From contig NZ_FPBA01000002.1 in NCBI RefSeq assembly GCF_900116515.1, forward strand, positions 124,001 through 188,000: DNA of 64,000 nucleotides, given 5' to 3'. Positions 1 to 9,046 of the stretch are shown one piece after another. The notes under the pieces were generated by a model. It did not search any database, was not told where the DNA came from, and was given only the letters and a program-made list of their open reading frames with translations. The position numbers were made by a program, and so were the translations under genes. This DNA comes from Geodermatophilus amargosae. Lineage in GTDB: Bacteria; Actinomycetota; Actinomycetes; Mycobacteriales; Geodermatophilaceae. The stretch's first letter is position 1; the number at the start of each line of letters is the position of its first letter.

Positions 1-72
1 CCGCGGCACGCAGGCGGCTGCAACCGGGGCGGGCCGCCGCACTGGCCACGGCCCCGCCCGGCTGAGCCCCGG

Positions 73-366
73 TCAGACGAGCGCACCGATGCGCGCGGCC
101 ATCTCGGCCTCGTGCTGCTGGTAGGAGGCCGCGACCGCCGACAGCAGTGCGCCCATCCCGGTCAGCGCGTCGCTCACACCCTGCGCCGAGACCCGCCACT
201 GCTCGTAGAGCGCGCTGAACTGCACCGCGGCCTGGCTGTCGGTCCAGCCGTCGAGCACCGAGCCCGTGACGGTGCTCGACAGCGTCGCGTGCCGGGAGGC
301 GGTCTCGGCCGCCTCGCTCTGGCAGCGCCCGGCCATCGACTGCAGGGTGGCGATGTCGACCTTCAT
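73..366 (-). CDS. WXG100-family (ESAT-6-like) protein
   Basis: A 97-residue all-helical protein of the WXG100 type, small partners or substrates of type VII (ESX) secretion that form four-helix-bundle dimers. It starts MKVDIATLQSMAG. The hairpin motif sits near the middle as GWTDSQAAVQF, so the usual W-X-G reads W-T-D: the Trp is kept and the Gly is replaced by Asp. The ATG at 364-366 follows an AGGAGGA ribosome site. It is divergent from the FHA-FtsK ATPase gene starting at 523, which supports a secretion role. No second WXG100 gene is visible, although one could lie just left of the window. Family assignment is firm; secretion by the adjacent ATPase is inference. Confidence 0.85.
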   Translation of the reverse strand: MKVDIATLQSMAGRCQSEAAETASRHATLSSTVTGSVLDGWTDSQAAVQFSALYEQWRVSAQGVSDALTGMGALLSAVAASYQQHEAEMAARIGALV

Positions 367-442
367 GGCTCCTCCTGTCCGTCCCGGGCACCTCCCGGGG
401 TGGTCGCGGACGCTAGGCCGGACCTCCGCCGGGAGCGCTGCG

Positions 443-471
443 CCGTCCACAGCGCCGCCTCCCGTCCACAG
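443..471. repeat. Two direct copies of CCGTCCACAG in the WXG100/FtsK intergenic region
   Basis: The ten bases CCGTCCACAG occur at 443-452 and 462-471, 19 bp apart, between the divergent WXG100 and FtsK genes. They resemble the actinobacterial DnaA box TTGTCCACA with two mismatches. They could be an operator shared by the two promoters; no function is shown. Confidence 0.4.
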
Positions 472-522
472 CCGGGCGCCGCGGCCGCCGGACCGGGGGC
501 CGGCAGCGGGAGCGTCGCGCCC

Positions 523-3500
523 GTGTCCGCCCCTCTCCCCGCAGGTGCCGGGACCCGCTGCTGGACCGTGGTCGGCGCCGAGGGTGCCGTCGACGTCGAG
601 ATCCGTGCTGCCGACGACGCCCCGCTCGACGTGGTCCTGAGCGAGCTGGCCGCTGCCCTCGGCACCGCGCCGGCCGGGCTGTGGTCCGGCACCACACGGC
701 TCCCCGGGGACCTGCTGCTGACCGACGACCGGCTCCTGCACGGCGCGGTGCTCGGCCTGGGCCGCCCGGTTCCGCGCTCCGGGGCGCCGGCCGCCAGCCC
801 GCTGGAGCTGCACGTCGTGGGCGGCCCGGCAGCGGGCAGCACCGTGCCGCTGGTCACCGGCCGGCACGTCCTCGGCCGGGGCGCCGGAGCCACGCTGCCC
901 CTCCCCGACCCCGCTGTCTCCCGGCGGCACGTCGCGCTCGAGGTCGGTGCCGGCGGGATCACCGTGTCCGACCTCGGATCCACCAACGGCAGCCGGCTCG
1001 ACGACGCCGACCTGGGCGGTACCGCGCAGGAGTGGCGGACCGGTGCGGTGCTGCGGCTGGGCGCGAGCTCGGTGACCGTCACCGGTCCGCGGGACGGCCG
1101 GGCCGGGTCGCGTCCCGCTCCCGGCGGCCGCCGGCTGGTCCGCCCCGGTACCGCTCCCTCCGCGCACCGCCCGGAGGTGGAGGTGCCGCTGCCCGTCCCG
1201 CCCGCGGCGCCTCCCCGGCGCCGGCTGGGCTGGGTGGCCGTGGTGCTGCCCGCCGTCGCCGGTGTCGCGCTCGCGGTGCTGCTGTCCACGCCCACCTTCC
1301 TGTTCTTCGCGCTGCTGGGCCCGCTGGTGGCGGTGGGTTCGTGGGCCTCGGACCGGTGGAGCGGGTCCCGAACCGGGCGGCGGGCGGCCGCGGCCCACGC
1401 CCAGGAGCTGCGGGCGGCCGGCGCCCGGCTGGCCGACGCCGTGCGGTCCGACGTGCGGGCTGCGCGTGCGGAGGCCCCCGACCTCGCGGCGCTGGCCGCC
1501 GCGGCGCGCCGGGGCACGACGCTGCTGTGGTCCCGCCGCGCCGGGGACCCGACCGTCGCGACCGTGCGGATCGGCACCGGCGCGGGGACCACCCGGGTGG
1601 TGCGGATCGAGGATGGCCGGCGGGTTCTCGAGCCGGCGGCGGACCTGCCGGTGACCGTGGACCTGCGCCGCACCGGGGGTCTGGGTGTGACCGGTCCTCG
1701 GGAGCCGGCGCTGGGAGTGGCGAGGGCGGTGCTCGCGCAGCTGGTGACCCTGGCCGCGCCCGGCGAGGTGGACGTCGCCGTCCTCACCACGGCCGGGCGC
1801 CGCGTGGACTGGGCCTGGGCGCGGTGGCTGCCGCACCTGCCGGCCGGCGCCGTCTCCGTGCGGCCGGCGCGGGGACCGGCGGCCGCTGCGGCGGACGGGG
1901 CACTGGCGACCTGGCTGGCCGGGGTGGCCGAGGGGCGCGCGCCGTCCGGCCCGGCGGCGGGGGTGCTCGTCCTCGTCGTCGACCGGCCGGTCGATGCGGC
2001 GCTCGGGGATCAGCTGCGCGCGTGCCGGGAGCGGGGTGTGGTCCTGCTGGCGCTCGCCCGCCGCGGCGAGGACCTCGGTGGCTGCGTCCACGCGGTCCTC
2101 GAGGCGGGTGGCGAGACCGGGGACACCGGGCTGCTCGCCCTCGGGGACGACGCGGCGCCCGGCGAGGTCGTCGTCGACCGGCTGCCGCCGGCGGTCGCCG
2201 CCCGTCTGGCCCGCGACCTGGCTCCGCTGGCGCCCGCCCGGCGGGCCGCGGGGCTGCCGCGCACCGTGCGGCTGCTCGACCTCGTCAGGGGCGGTACGGC
2301 GGACGTCCCGGTCGCCTGGTCCGGCACGCGGTCGTCGCTGAGCGCCCCGCTGGGGGTCACCGCGGACGGCGTCGCCGAGGTCGACCTGGTGCGCGACGGG
2401 CCGCACGCGCTGGTGGCCGGCACGACCGGGTCGGGGAAGTCGGAGCTGCTGCAGACGCTGGTGGCCGGGCTGGCGCTGGCGCACCCACCGGACCGCTGCT
2501 CCTTCCTGCTGGTCGACTACAAGGGCGGAGCCGCCTTCGCCGAGGCGGTCGCGCTGCCGCACACCGTGGGGCTGGTGACCGACCTGGACGCCCCGGCCAC
2601 CGCCCGGGCGCTGCGGTCGCTGACCGCGGAGCTGTCCCGCCGCGAGGCGCTGCTGGCGGCGGCCGGCGTCCCGGACCTCGCGGCTCTGCCGGCGGAGGTC
2701 GGGCTCGCGCGGCTGGTGATCGTCGTCGACGAGTTCGCCGGGCTCGCCGAGGAGCTGCCGGAGTTCGTCAGCGGGCTGGTGGGCATCGCCCAGCGCGGCC
2801 GCTCCCTCGGCGTGCACCTCGTGCTCGCCACGCAGCGCCCGGGCGGCGTCGTGTCCCCCGAGATCCGGGCCAACTGCTCGCTGCGGCTGTGCCTGCGCAC
2901 CACCGACGAGTCCGACTCGCGTGACGTGCTCGGCAGCGCGGTCGCCGCGACCGTGCCGGCGGACCGTCCGGGACGCGGGTACGTCCGGATCGGCGGCGGG
3001 CGGCCGGTGTCCTTCCAGGCGGCGCGGGTGGCGCTCGGCGCGGACACGTCCTCCGCGGGCCCGGCCGTGACCCGCTGGTCGTGGCCGGGGACACCGGCTC
3101 GGGCGCCGACCGGAGCCACCGCCGGACCGACCGACCTGGCCCGGATCACCGCGGCGACCACCGCACGCGCCGGGGCTGCGGGCCTGGACCGGCCGCACCG
3201 GCCGTGGCAGCCGCCGCTGCCCGACCGGCTCGACGCTGCTGCCGTTCCCGCCGAGGGCGAGTGGCTGACGACCCGGCTGCCGCTCGGACTGGTCGACCGT
3301 CCCGACCGGCAGTCGCGCGAGCCGCTGGTCCTCGACCTCGCCCGCGGCGGAGGATGGCTGGCCGTCGGCGGACCGCGCAGCGGGCGCACCACCCTGCTGC
3401 GGACGGTGCTGGCCGAGGCGGTCGAGCGACTGCCGTCGGGGCGGCTGCACGTGCACGTCCTCGACCACGGCGGGGGCGCCCTCGCCGCGGAGGCAGGCGG

Positions 3501-4659
3501 ACTGGCGCACGCCGGCACGGTCGTCGGTGCGGCGGACGCCCTGCGCACCGTCCGGCTGGTCTCCCGGCTGGCCGACAAGGTGGCCGGGCGGCGGGCCGGA
3601 CCCGACGCGGACGCACCGGCGGTGCTGCTCCTCGTCGACGGCGTGGACGGGCTGCTGGCCCAACTCGACGAGGCGGTGCCGGGGTCGGGGTCCGCCGACT
3701 TCCTGCGGCTGGTCCGCGACGGCGGTGCCGCGGGCCTGACCTGCGTGATGACCGCCGACCGGGCGGTCCCCGGCGGGCGGCTGGCCGCGGCGGCGGGCAC
3801 CCGCCTGGTCCTCCCCCTGCCCGACCGCGCCGACTACGCGGTGGCCGGCGTCCCGGTGCGCGCGATCCCCGGCTCCCGCCCGCCGGGCCGGGCGCTGCTG
3901 GGTGAGGAGGCACGGGAGTGCCAGGTCGCGCTGCCCCGGCCGCTGCGGCGGACGGCGCCCGCAGCCGCCCCGGGCAGCCGGGCGCTCACCATCCCCGAGC
4001 TGCCCGCGGATCCGGTGCCGGACACGCTCCCGCCCGGGACCGGCGTCGCCGACCTGCTGCGCGGGGTGCCGCTCGGTCCTGGCGGCGACGAGGGCGACGT
4101 GCTCCTCGTCGACCTCGCCCGTGCCGGCGGGCTGCTCGTCGTCGGCCCGTCCCGCAGCGGCCGCACCACCACGCTGGCGACCCTCGGGGCCATCCTCACC
4201 GGGGCCGGGGTCCCCGTGCTGCGCGTGACCCGCAGCGGCCGCGCCCGCGGAGGCGAGCTCCCGACGACGGCCGCCGACGACGTCCGCGGCTGGCGGGCGT
4301 GGTGCGAGGACCTGGGCGGGCGGCCCGGCGTGGTCCTCCTCGACGGCGCGGACCCGCTCGCCGACTCCCCCGTGGGCACGGCCCTGGCGGCCGGCGACCG
4401 TGGCGGGGTGGACGGGGGCGTCCTCGTCCTCGCCGCCGGGACGGCGGGTGAGCTGGGTGCCGCCTTCCGGGGCCCGGTCGCCGAGCTGCGCCGCAGCCGC
4501 AGCGGCGTGCTGCTCTGCCCGGGTCCCGGGGACGCCGACCTGCTCGGCATCCGGCTGCCCCGGACGCCGGTGCCGGTCCGGCCGGGCTCGGGCTGGCTGG
4601 TCACCGCGGGGGTCCCGCAGCGAGTCCAGGTCGCCCGCGCCCGGCAGGCGGCGTCGTGA
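523..4659 (+). CDS. FHA-domain FtsK/SpoIIIE ATPase, EccC/EssC-like type VII secretion protein
   Basis: A 1378-residue membrane ATPase. An FHA phosphopeptide-binding domain lies at about residues 97-175 (GRG near its start, STNGS at 153). A hydrophobic hairpin at about 235-275 follows, then three FtsK-type ATPase domains. Domain 1 has a full Walker A GTTGSGKS at 633 and Walker B IVVDEF near 732. Domains 2 and 3 have P-loops with Arg for Lys (GPRSGRTT near 949, GPSRSGRTT near 1207), as is usual for the degenerate modules of EccC/EssC. The N-terminal FHA is typical of Firmicutes EssC. The GTG at 523 is chosen because homology begins just after it and GGGAG precedes it; the frame is open further upstream but over intergenic sequence. 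Probably the motor of a small ESX-like system exporting the divergent WXG100 protein. Confidence 0.88.
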   Translation: MSAPLPAGAGTRCWTVVGAEGAVDVEIRAADDAPLDVVLSELAAALGTAPAGLWSGTTRLPGDLLLTDDRLLHGAVLGLGRPVPRSGAPAASPLELHVVGGPAAGSTVPLVTGRHVLGRGAGATLPLPDPAVSRRHVALEVGAGGITVSDLGSTNGSRLDDADLGGTAQEWRTGAVLRLGASSVTVTGPRDGRAGSRPAPGGRRLVRPGTAPSAHRPEVEVPLPVPPAAPPRRRLGWVAVVLPAVAGVALAVLLSTPTFLFFALLGPLVAVGSWASDRWSGSRTGRRAAAAHAQELRAAGARLADAVRSDVRAARAEAPDLAALAAAARRGTTLLWSRRAGDPTVATVRIGTGAGTTRVVRIEDGRRVLEPAADLPVTVDLRRTGGLGVTGPREPALGVARAVLAQLVTLAAPGEVDVAVLTTAGRRVDWAWARWLPHLPAGAVSVRPARGPAAAAADGALATWLAGVAEGRAPSGPAAGVLVLVVDRPVDAALGDQLRACRERGVVLLALARRGEDLGGCVHAVLEAGGETGDTGLLALGDDAAPGEVVVDRLPPAVAARLARDLAPLAPARRAAGLPRTVRLLDLVRGGTADVPVAWSGTRSSLSAPLGVTADGVAEVDLVRDGPHALVAGTTGSGKSELLQTLVAGLALAHPPDRCSFLLVDYKGGAAFAEAVALPHTVGLVTDLDAPATARALRSLTAELSRREALLAAAGVPDLAALPAEVGLARLVIVVDEFAGLAEELPEFVSGLVGIAQRGRSLGVHLVLATQRPGGVVSPEIRANCSLRLCLRTTDESDSRDVLGSAVAATVPADRPGRGYVRIGGGRPVSFQAARVALGADTSSAGPAVTRWSWPGTPARAPTGATAGPTDLARITAATTARAGAAGLDRPHRPWQPPLPDRLDAAAVPAEGEWLTTRLPLGLVDRPDRQSREPLVLDLARGGGWLAVGGPRSGRTTLLRTVLAEAVERLPSGRLHVHVLDHGGGALAAEAGGLAHAGTVVGAADALRTVRLVSRLADKVAGRRAGPDADAPAVLLLVDGVDGLLAQLDEAVPGSGSADFLRLVRDGGAAGLTCVMTADRAVPGGRLAAAAGTRLVLPLPDRADYAVAGVPVRAIPGSRPPGRALLGEEARECQVALPRPLRRTAPAAAPGSRALTIPELPADPVPDTLPPGTGVADLLRGVPLGPGGDEGDVLLVDLARAGGLLVVGPSRSGRTTTLATLGAILTGAGVPVLRVTRSGRARGGELPTTAADDVRGWRAWCEDLGGRPGVVLLDGADPLADSPVGTALAAGDRGGVDGGVLVLAAGTAGELGAAFRGPVAELRRSRSGVLLCPGPGDADLLGIRLPRTPVPVRPGSGWLVTAGVPQRVQVARARQAAS

Positions 4660-4667
4660 CCGTCCGG

Positions 4668-5180
4668 TCAGAGCAGGTCGAGCGCCGGGCCGATCTCCTG
4701 CGTCGCGTACCAGGCCAGCTCGTGCCCCTCGGCCTGGTCGACGACGAACTGCGCCTCGTCGCTGCCGAGGTCGGCCTCGAGCACCACGGCCACGGCGGCC
4801 CGGACGTCGTCCTCGGCCTCGGCGCCGTCGACGTGCGCGCTGGCCACGTCGGCGAGCGGGACGTCGACGGTCACCCGCACCGCACCGGGGTCGGTGTCGG
4901 GGTCGTCGACCGGGGTGACCGCCGCGTCCGGCACGTCGGCGGCGAGAACGACCCGGCGGCGGGCGGCGGTGGGGTCGACGTCGACGAGGCGCAGGCTGGC
5001 GCGGGCGGCCGTGAGCAGCGCCGCGTACTCCAGCTCCTCGAGGTCGGCCGCCGCGTCGCTGACCGCGTAGTGCTCGCGCAGTTGCGAGGTGACGGCGAAG
5101 CCGGTGTGCGGCCCGTGGAGCCGGCCCTCGTCCACCAGCGTGCGCAGCACGCTCGTCGTCGCCGGCAGGTAGATCCGCAC
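4668..5180 (-). CDS. Conserved actinobacterial protein, DUF6912-like
   Basis: A 170-residue acidic soluble protein starting MRIYLPATTSVLRTL and ending in a stretch of Asp, Glu and Ala. It matches my recollection of the DUF6912 family, which has no known function. It carries no signal peptide, membrane segment or recognisable catalytic motif. The GTG start at 5178-5180 is preceded by a doubled AGGAG. Its stop lies 8 bp from the stop of the convergent FtsK gene, leaving no room for a terminator between them. The family name is moderately sure. Confidence 0.65.
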   Translation of the reverse strand: MRIYLPATTSVLRTLVDEGRLHGPHTGFAVTSQLREHYAVSDAAADLEELEYAALLTAARASLRLVDVDPTAARRRVVLAADVPDAAVTPVDDPDTDPGAVRVTVDVPLADVASAHVDGAEAEDDVRAAVAVVLEADLGSDEAQFVVDQAEGHELAWYATQEIGPALDLL

Positions 5181-5249
5181 CCGGCCGCTCCTCTCCTGTC
5201 GGGAAGGGCGACCGTATCCCGCGCGACCGGCCGGAGGGCCGCCGCCGGG

Positions 5250-6632
5250 TCAGCGCACCGACTCGACGAGCGCCCCGACCTCCTGCTCGACCATGTCCGC
5301 GAGGACGTCCACGTCGCCGACGCCGTCCCGGTCGGCGTTGAGCCCGACGTAGACGCGGCCGTCGTAGCTGGTCATCCCGACAGCCAGCCCCTGTCCACCG
5401 ACCAGCGGCACGACCGGGAACACCTCGAGCATCCGGCTCCCGGCGGCGTAGAGCGGCACCTGCGGGCCCGGCACGTTGGTGACGACCAGGTTGAACAGCC
5501 GCCGCGACAGGCCACGGGCCGCGCGGGCGCCGAGCGCGTGCAGCGTCGGCGGGGCGAAGCCGGTCAGCGCGATGAGCGTGTCCGCGCGCACGGAGCGGCC
5601 CGAGCCGGTCACCCCGCGCATGGCGTAGCTGAGCCGCGCCAACCGCACCCACGGGTTGGGCTCCCCGACGGGCAGGTCGACCAGGTAGGCGGCGACGCTG
5701 CTGCCCGGCGCCTCCTGCTCCTCCCCCTGCACCGACACCGGGACCAGCGCCCGGACCGCGGTCGAGCCGAGGACCGGCTCGCCGCGGGACAGCAACCAGT
5801 CGCGCAGCGCGCCGGTCAGCACGGTGAGCAGGACGTCGTTGATCGTGCCGCCGTGCGCCTTGCGGATGGCCTTGAGGTCCTCGAGGTCGGCCCGGGCGAC
5901 GGCGACCCGCCGCTGGGTGCCGACCGTGCGGTTGAGCGGGCCGTGCGGTGCCGGGAGGACCGCCGAGCCGGCCGCGCGTACCAGTCCCCCGGCCACGCCC
6001 CGCACCCGCGACACGGTGGAGCGCAGGTCCCCGACCGCCGCTCGCGCCGTCTCCAGCACCGCCGTCGGCCGCTGCACGTAGTCGACCAGCGCGTCGGCGA
6101 TCAACTCGGCCCGGCCCGGTACGCGGTGCGGCGCCCACGGGTCGGCCGGCGGCACCGCCGCATCCGGCGACGACTCCAGCAGGACCTGCGCGATGTCGAC
6201 GGTGCCCAGCCCGTCGACCAGCGCCGGGTGGGTCTTGGTGACCACCGCGACCCGGCCACCCGCCAGCCCCTCGACCAGGTAGACCTCCCACAGCGGCCGG
6301 CTCCGGTCCAGGGGGCGCGAGGTCACCCGGGAGACCAGGTCGAGCAGCTGCGTCTCGGTGCCCGGGCGCGGGACCGCCGAGCGCCGGACGTGGTAGGCGA
6401 CGTCGAAGTCGGGGTCGTCGGCCCACACCGGGTTGGCCAGGTGCCCGGGCACCGGCACGATCCGCTGCCGGTAGCGCGGCACCAGCGGCAACCGGGCCTC
6501 CACCAGCGCGGCCAGGGCGTCGAGTCCGCCCTCGACAGGCTCGAGGACCAGCACACCGGAGAGGTGCATCGGCGCCCCGGCGTCCTCGAGGTAGAGGAAC
6601 GACGCGTCCAGGGTGCTCAGCCGCTCGGCCAT
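5250..6632 (-). CDS. WS/DGAT-type wax ester/triacylglycerol acyltransferase with altered catalytic motif
   Basis: A 460-residue member of the bifunctional wax ester synthase/diacylglycerol acyltransferase family, which moves acyl groups from acyl-CoA to alcohols or diacylglycerol for storage lipid. The N-terminus MAERLSTLDASFLYLED and the end of the family's second domain are typical. The catalytic HHxxxDG motif reads HPALVDG at residues 135-141, so the second His, thought to be the catalytic base in AtfA, is Pro. The ATG at 6632 has a strong GAGGAGG; the long open frame upstream of it is not coding. Its immediate neighbours do not suggest a lipid operon. Fold assignment is sure, activity is doubtful. 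Confidence 0.88.
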   Translation of the reverse strand: MAERLSTLDASFLYLEDAGAPMHLSGVLVLEPVEGGLDALAALVEARLPLVPRYRQRIVPVPGHLANPVWADDPDFDVAYHVRRSAVPRPGTETQLLDLVSRVTSRPLDRSRPLWEVYLVEGLAGGRVAVVTKTHPALVDGLGTVDIAQVLLESSPDAAVPPADPWAPHRVPGRAELIADALVDYVQRPTAVLETARAAVGDLRSTVSRVRGVAGGLVRAAGSAVLPAPHGPLNRTVGTQRRVAVARADLEDLKAIRKAHGGTINDVLLTVLTGALRDWLLSRGEPVLGSTAVRALVPVSVQGEEQEAPGSSVAAYLVDLPVGEPNPWVRLARLSYAMRGVTGSGRSVRADTLIALTGFAPPTLHALGARAARGLSRRLFNLVVTNVPGPQVPLYAAGSRMLEVFPVVPLVGGQGLAVGMTSYDGRVYVGLNADRDGVGDVDVLADMVEQEVGALVESVR

Positions 6633-6723
6633 CGTCCTCCTCAGGATCAGTGGCCCACCGTACGTGGCGGACCGCAGCGGGTGCACCCGCCGAGGTGGGG
6701 ACCGACCACCCCCGGTGCCGGCC

Positions 6724-8019
6724 TCATCCGGCCCTGCGGCGCGCGCGGCCCCGCCGTCGGGCGGCCGGCTCGGGCACCCGTGCCAGTCCCGCGGCCAGCG
6801 ACCGCAGGGCGGCGCGCAGCGGGGACCCGGGGGCCACCTCCGCCAGCGTCCGACCGGAGGCGAGCGCGGCGTCGGTGGCGCGGCGGTCGGCGGGCAGGAA
6901 GGTCCGGACCGCACGTCCGGCGAACCGCTCGAGCGCGCCGGCGATCTCCTCGCGCGGGTCCCCGGGCACCGGCCCGCGGCGCACCTGGTTGACCACGACG
7001 GACGGCTCCACCTCCGGCAGCAGGTCGCGCAGCTGGCCGAGGGCGCGGATGGTGCGCTGCAGCGCCACCGGGTCGGCGCCGCTGACGCACAGGACGTCGT
7101 CGGCCTGCTCGAGGACGGTCACCGTGGCGCCGTTGCGCCGGGGCGCGGCCGTGTCGAAGGACAGCTCCTCGTCCTCCTCGAGGTTGAAGGCGCAGTCGAC
7201 GACGACGAGGTCGGCGGTCCGCCGGGCCTCGGTGAGCACCGCGGCGACCGCGCCGGGCCGCAGCTCGGGCCAGCGGTCGGCGCGCGCCAGCCCGGTCAGA
7301 ACGGCCAGGTGCGGGCGGACCGACCACGCCAGCCGGGTCAGTGCGGCCTCGTCGAGCGTCCCCGCGGCCGCCTGCCGCGCCGCGCCGGCCAGTCCCGGGG
7401 ACTCGTCGAGCAGCCCGAGCACCTGCGCCACGACGCCGCCGTACACGTCCGCGTCGACGAGCAGCGTCGGCACGCCCATGCGGGCGGCCTCGTCGGCCAG
7501 GCCGACCGCGACGGTGGTCCGGCCCGGGGCGCCGGTCGGGCCCCACACCGCCACCACCCGGCCGCGCGGGGAGCGCCGCTCCTCCGCCTCGTCCCCCGAC
7601 CGGGGCGGGACGGGGAGCGCCGCCCGCGGGTCGGCGACGTCGTGCCCGGCTCCCGGGACGCCGTCGACAGCGTCGCGCAGCGCGCGGACGACGTCCTCGG
7701 CGGCGGCGTCGGCCGGCAGGACCGTGAGCACGCCGAGGGCGCGCAGCCGGTCGCCGGCGCGCTCGTCCGCGGGGTCGGCCAGCCCGACGACCGCCACGCC
7801 GGCGGCGGTGAGCCGGGCGACGGCGTCGCCGTCGAGCCGGTGCAGGTCGGCGGACAGCAGCGCGGCCTGGGCGGTCCCGGTGGCCGCGGTGGCGAGCAGG
7901 TCCGAGGCGTCCACGCACCGCCGCACGACGGTGACGCCGTGGTCGGCGCGGTCGAGCGCGCCGACCAGCGCCGCCTCCCAGGCTGCTCCGGTGACGGCGG
8001 TGACGACCTGCAGCGCCAT
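6724..8019 (-). CDS. CpaE/MinD-like ATPase
   Basis: A 431-residue P-loop protein of the MinD/ParA superfamily. An N-terminal receiver-like region (about 1-110) precedes the ATPase, the layout of CpaE/TadZ proteins that place Flp pili or act in septum siting. The P-loop reads GPTGAPGRTT, with Arg where the family has Lys. The downstream LLVDADVYGG and DLVVVDCAF motifs are kept. Its ATG overlaps the stop of the upstream SAF gene as TAATG, so the two are translationally coupled. No CpaF ATPase or pilin gene is seen nearby. A role in surface-structure positioning is inference. Confidence 0.78.
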   Translation of the reverse strand: MALQVVTAVTGAAWEAALVGALDRADHGVTVVRRCVDASDLLATAATGTAQAALLSADLHRLDGDAVARLTAAGVAVVGLADPADERAGDRLRALGVLTVLPADAAAEDVVRALRDAVDGVPGAGHDVADPRAALPVPPRSGDEAEERRSPRGRVVAVWGPTGAPGRTTVAVGLADEAARMGVPTLLVDADVYGGVVAQVLGLLDESPGLAGAARQAAAGTLDEAALTRLAWSVRPHLAVLTGLARADRWPELRPGAVAAVLTEARRTADLVVVDCAFNLEEDEELSFDTAAPRRNGATVTVLEQADDVLCVSGADPVALQRTIRALGQLRDLLPEVEPSVVVNQVRRGPVPGDPREEIAGALERFAGRAVRTFLPADRRATDAALASGRTLAEVAPGSPLRAALRSLAAGLARVPEPAARRRGRARRRAG

Positions 8020-8915
8020 TAGGCGACGGGGGCGGCGGGCACGCCCGCCGCCGGGTCGGCGGGTGGGACCGCGGGGGCGCCCGGCGGGGCGGCGGGGTCG
8101 ACCGCCACCGGCGGGACCGCGGGCGGACCGGGCTCGACGGGCGGCGGCGCGGTGCTCCGAGCCGGCGACGAGGAGGCGGTGGAGGAGGCCGGTGACGAGG
8201 ACGCGGCCCCGGGCCGTGGGGCCGACGTCGCCGCGGCGCGCTCGACCGACCCGTGCACCACCACCACGAGCGGACGGCCACCGATCGCGGCCAGCACGTC
8301 CGGCGCGTCGGCGGCGGGCACGGCGACCACCACCTGCACGGACGTGGCCGTCGTCGACAGCACGCCTTCGGCCCGGCCACTGACCGCCTGCACCGGCGCA
8401 GCACCGACGACGAGCACGACCCCCTCCCCGGTCGTGGTGCCCGCAGGGTCGGTGACGCCGTAGACGTCCACGACCGCACCTCGGGCCAGGCCGGGCGGCA
8501 CGTGGCCGGCCTGCACCGGCAGGGCCACCTGCACCAGGTCCTCCGGCTCCTCGAGGACGGTGCGCGGCAGGAGCTCACCGGCCCGCACCGCCCGGGCGAG
8601 CGTGCGGCCCGCCGGGTCGGTGCCGGTGGAGAGGTACGCGCCCGCGGCGTCGCCGAGCCGCACGTCCACGGCGGCAAGGTCCTCGGGGCCGAGCACCGTG
8701 CCGGCGGCGAGGTCGGCGGTCACCGACCAGACCGGCACCGTGGCGTCGGCGGTGGCCAGCACGCGGGCGCCCAGCAGGACCGAGCCCAGGACGAGGAGGA
8801 CGCCGAGCACCAGGCGCAGGTCCAGCCACCGCGGTGGGCGTACCCGGCGCGGGACCGGGCCGGCCGGCGTCTCCCCGGCCGGCGCCGCCGGCACCGTGCG
8901 CGTCGCACCGCTCAC
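8019..8915 (-). CDS. SAF-domain protein, CpaB/RcpC-like
   Basis: A 298-residue protein with one membrane segment near residues 28-50 (LVLGVLLVLGSVLLGARVL), a SAF domain after it (VTADLAAGTVLGPEDLAAVDVRL) and a long Pro/Ala/Ser tail from about residue 220. CpaB/RcpC proteins of this build help assemble the Flp pilus outer parts; in Gram-positives the role is unclear. The GTG at 8913-8915 is chosen for the GGAGAGAGG upstream and because the earlier open frame covers the HTH promoter region. It is coupled to the CpaE-like gene by a TAATG overlap. Confidence 0.75.
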   Translation of the reverse strand: MSGATRTVPAAPAGETPAGPVPRRVRPPRWLDLRLVLGVLLVLGSVLLGARVLATADATVPVWSVTADLAAGTVLGPEDLAAVDVRLGDAAGAYLSTGTDPAGRTLARAVRAGELLPRTVLEEPEDLVQVALPVQAGHVPPGLARGAVVDVYGVTDPAGTTTGEGVVLVVGAAPVQAVSGRAEGVLSTTATSVQVVVAVPAADAPDVLAAIGGRPLVVVVHGSVERAAATSAPRPGAASSSPASSTASSSPARSTAPPPVEPGPPAVPPVAVDPAAPPGAPAVPPADPAAGVPAAPVA

Positions 8916-9046
8916 CGCAGCGCCCCTCTCTCCGCCGGCCGGGCTCGCCCGGCGGCCCGCCGATCCGGCGGACGTCCGATCCGACCGGCGCAGCGAGGCA
9001 CGGTCGGACGCAGATGATGCGGTACGGACGCGGATGCGTGCACCGG

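Noticed and set aside
27-59. GC-rich inverted repeat at the window start as a terminator of the WXG100 gene
   Set aside because: Only 6-7 bp pair with a long loop; weaker than the other terminators here, so not called.
73-6426. A 2117-codon open frame on the minus strand, antisense to the FtsK gene
   Set aside because: Arg/Pro/Gly-rich composition typical of shadow frames in high-GC DNA; only its last 97 residues are the real WXG100 protein.
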